A stretch of DNA of 5,298 nucleotides, taken from the NCBI GenBank assembly GCA_022837365.1, contig JALHHV010000122.1, forward strand, positions 1 through 5,298. The letters are read 5' to 3'. Of this stretch, positions 4,844 through 5,298 are shown one piece after another. Below the pieces are notes generated by a model, which did not search any database, had not been told where the DNA came from, and saw nothing but the letters and a program-made list of their open reading frames with translations. Made by a program: the position numbers and the translations under genes. The stretch comes from Desulfovibrio sp. (GTDB taxonomy: Bacteria > Desulfobacterota > Desulfovibrionia > Desulfovibrionales > Desulfovibrionaceae). Position 1 is the first letter of the stretch. Every line of letters starts with the position of its first letter.

Positions 4844-4866
4844 AACTGCGACCGAAACTGCAACCG
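4844..4866 (+). repeat. Arm-type motif pair, right of core B
   Basis: ACTGCGACCG and ACTGCAACCG lie 97 bp right of core B, the same distance as in copy A. Confidence 0.55.
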
Positions 4867-4967
4867 CCGCCGTTGCCCGACCAGCTGGACCTCGCCTCCT
4901 GCTTTTGACAGCCGCGACGCGGGGAGTGCGTGTCGTCATCCGCGCTTTCGTAGGCTGGGCGACAAGT

Positions 4968-5049
4968 CTCAATTCCGCAAGTTTGTGGGCTCAAAACTGT
5001 AGGAGAGCAGCCTCAAATCTGCAGGAGAGCAGCCTCAAATCTGCAGGAC
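4968..5049 (+). repeat. 22-bp-period direct repeats upstream of the ATPase gene
   Basis: Units start at 4968, 4990, 5012 and 5034, each exactly 22 bp after the last. The second and third units are complete (CTCAAATCTGCAGGAG followed by AGCAGC, with two differences between them). The fourth is partial. The first is degenerate (CTCAATTCCGCAAG). The last unit ends 17 nt before the GTG start at 5067. A 22-bp step is about two helical turns, so a repeated CTCAAATCTGCAGG site would face the same side of the DNA, as in operator arrays or iterons. No spacers exist, so this is not CRISPR. The 100 bp before it (4867-4967) show nothing I can assign. Confidence 0.75.
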
Positions 5050-5066
5050 TGTGAGAGACTCGGTCT

Positions 5067-5249
5067 GTGGAGACTGTCGACGCTTACCCTCGCTTCCTCA
5101 AGTCAGGAGTGCTGGAAGCATTGTCGGACACACCTGTGGTTGTGATTCAGGGTGCTCGGCAGGTGGGAAAGAGCACCCTCGCCCAGTTCGTGGCGGGTGG
5201 ACCTGAGTTTGGTCAGTCGTCCGGAGATTTTCGAGTAGCAGCCCGCTGA
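5067..5249 (+). pseudogene. AAA/DUF4143-type ATPase, N-terminal fragment
   Basis: The frame starts at GTG 5067 and reads METVDAYPRFLKSGVLEALS, then DTPVVVIQGARQVGKSTLAQ and FVAGG. Residues 29-37 (GARQVGKST) are a Walker A P-loop, and the lead-in is that of the large AAA_14/DUF4143 ATPase family, usually about 400 residues and of unknown function. After about residue 45 (near 5201) the sequence no longer fits: the family expects a hydrophobic strand and an LDD-type motif, but the frame reads PEFGQSSGDFRVAAR and stops at TGA 5247-5249. No other forward frame picks the ATPase up again before the window ends. It is therefore probably truncated or interrupted, for example by another mobile element. 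It could resume beyond 5298, which I cannot see. Confidence 0.65.
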
Positions 5250-5298
5250 GCTGGGGTGATGGTCGCTGGGACGTCGTTTCTGAGGCACTAACGAGTGT
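5202..5298. other. Unassigned sequence after the ATPase break
   Basis: From about 5202 the sequence is less GC-rich and matches neither the ATPase family nor anything else in the window. Minus-strand translation (up to 61 codons across 5288-5103) mostly covers the ATPase gene and is not convincing. It may be the end of another insertion sequence extending right, but no terminal repeat can be paired within the window. Confidence 0.35.

Larger units (their letters stand above)
4572..4866. repeat. Long direct repeat, copy B (tRNA-Ser 3' half plus arm motifs)
   Basis: This is the same-orientation partner of 219-521 with the same order of blocks: GTGACAACACACG, CTGCAACTGCAACCG, CGAAGGGCCCGTCT, the 27-bp identical tRNA block, the core, CCGACATGG and the closing ACTGCAACCG pair. 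Its left edge is where yhcG similarity stops, so this edge is a recombination junction. Copies A and B bracket about 4.05 kb holding the RHH gene, integrase with IS, HTH-PIN pair and yhcG fragment. Confidence 0.85.

Noticed and set aside
4968..5049. CRISPR array
   Set aside because: The repeats are directly tandem with no unique spacers and no cas genes are nearby.

Overview
The window reads as accessory, mobile-element-rich DNA from a high-GC Gram-positive bacterium (Actinomycetota). The evidence is G/C-rich third codon positions, a serine tRNA 3' half with an encoded CCA end, GTG starts, and an integrase, IS3-family element, toxin-antitoxin genes and YhcG fragment that all look actinobacterial. 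I cannot name the genus. Nothing here is housekeeping. It looks like an integration hotspot next to a tRNA-Ser locus, with several broken genes.

Layout, left to right. (1) 1-79, minus: start of a Phd/YefM-type antitoxin leaving the window, with a TATAAT box so close to the ATG that the mRNA is probably leaderless. (2) 120-237, minus: a decayed ribbon-helix-helix (RHH) gene. (3) 219-521: repeat copy A, about 300 bp, holding the 3' half of a tRNA-Ser on the minus strand, an inverted-repeat crossover-like core in the anticodon arm, and CTGCAAC motifs on both sides. (4) 423-716, minus: an intact RHH gene, paralogous to the decayed one, whose 3' end runs into copy A. (5) 745-3089, plus: a tyrosine recombinase split by a complete IS3-family element (1573-2858, minus) with a 3-bp target duplication. 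The hit lies directly after the catalytic H-x-x-R-H box, so the tyrosine is cut off. (6) 3192-4177, plus: an HTH antitoxin and PIN-domain toxin pair, the toxin broken by one extra G. (7) 4195-4300: inverted TATCCCGA/TCGGGATA motifs, including a perfect 22-bp palindrome with TATCC-N8-GGATA geometry as in HipB operators. (8) 4301-4571: a headless fragment of a DUF1016/YhcG PD-(D/E)XK nuclease, ending at the left edge of (9) repeat copy B (4572-4866), the second tRNA-Ser 3'-half/arm-site unit. (10) 4968-5049: a 22-bp-period direct repeat directly upstream of (11) an AAA/DUF4143-type ATPase start (5067-) that loses family similarity after its Walker A region. The last 90 bp are unassigned.

How it fits together: copies A and B have the architecture of tyrosine-integrase attachment sites (tRNA 3' half, core in the anticodon stem-loop, arm motifs at nearly fixed distances on both sides). 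They bracket a 4-kb segment with an integrase, RHH regulators, a toxin-antitoxin pair and a nuclease remnant. The simplest reading is repeated integration at one tRNA-Ser gene, which should lie to the right of the window on the minus strand. The element has since been immobilised by the IS and has decayed. The att-like duplicated unit is the least explained structure here. No entirely new system is evident.
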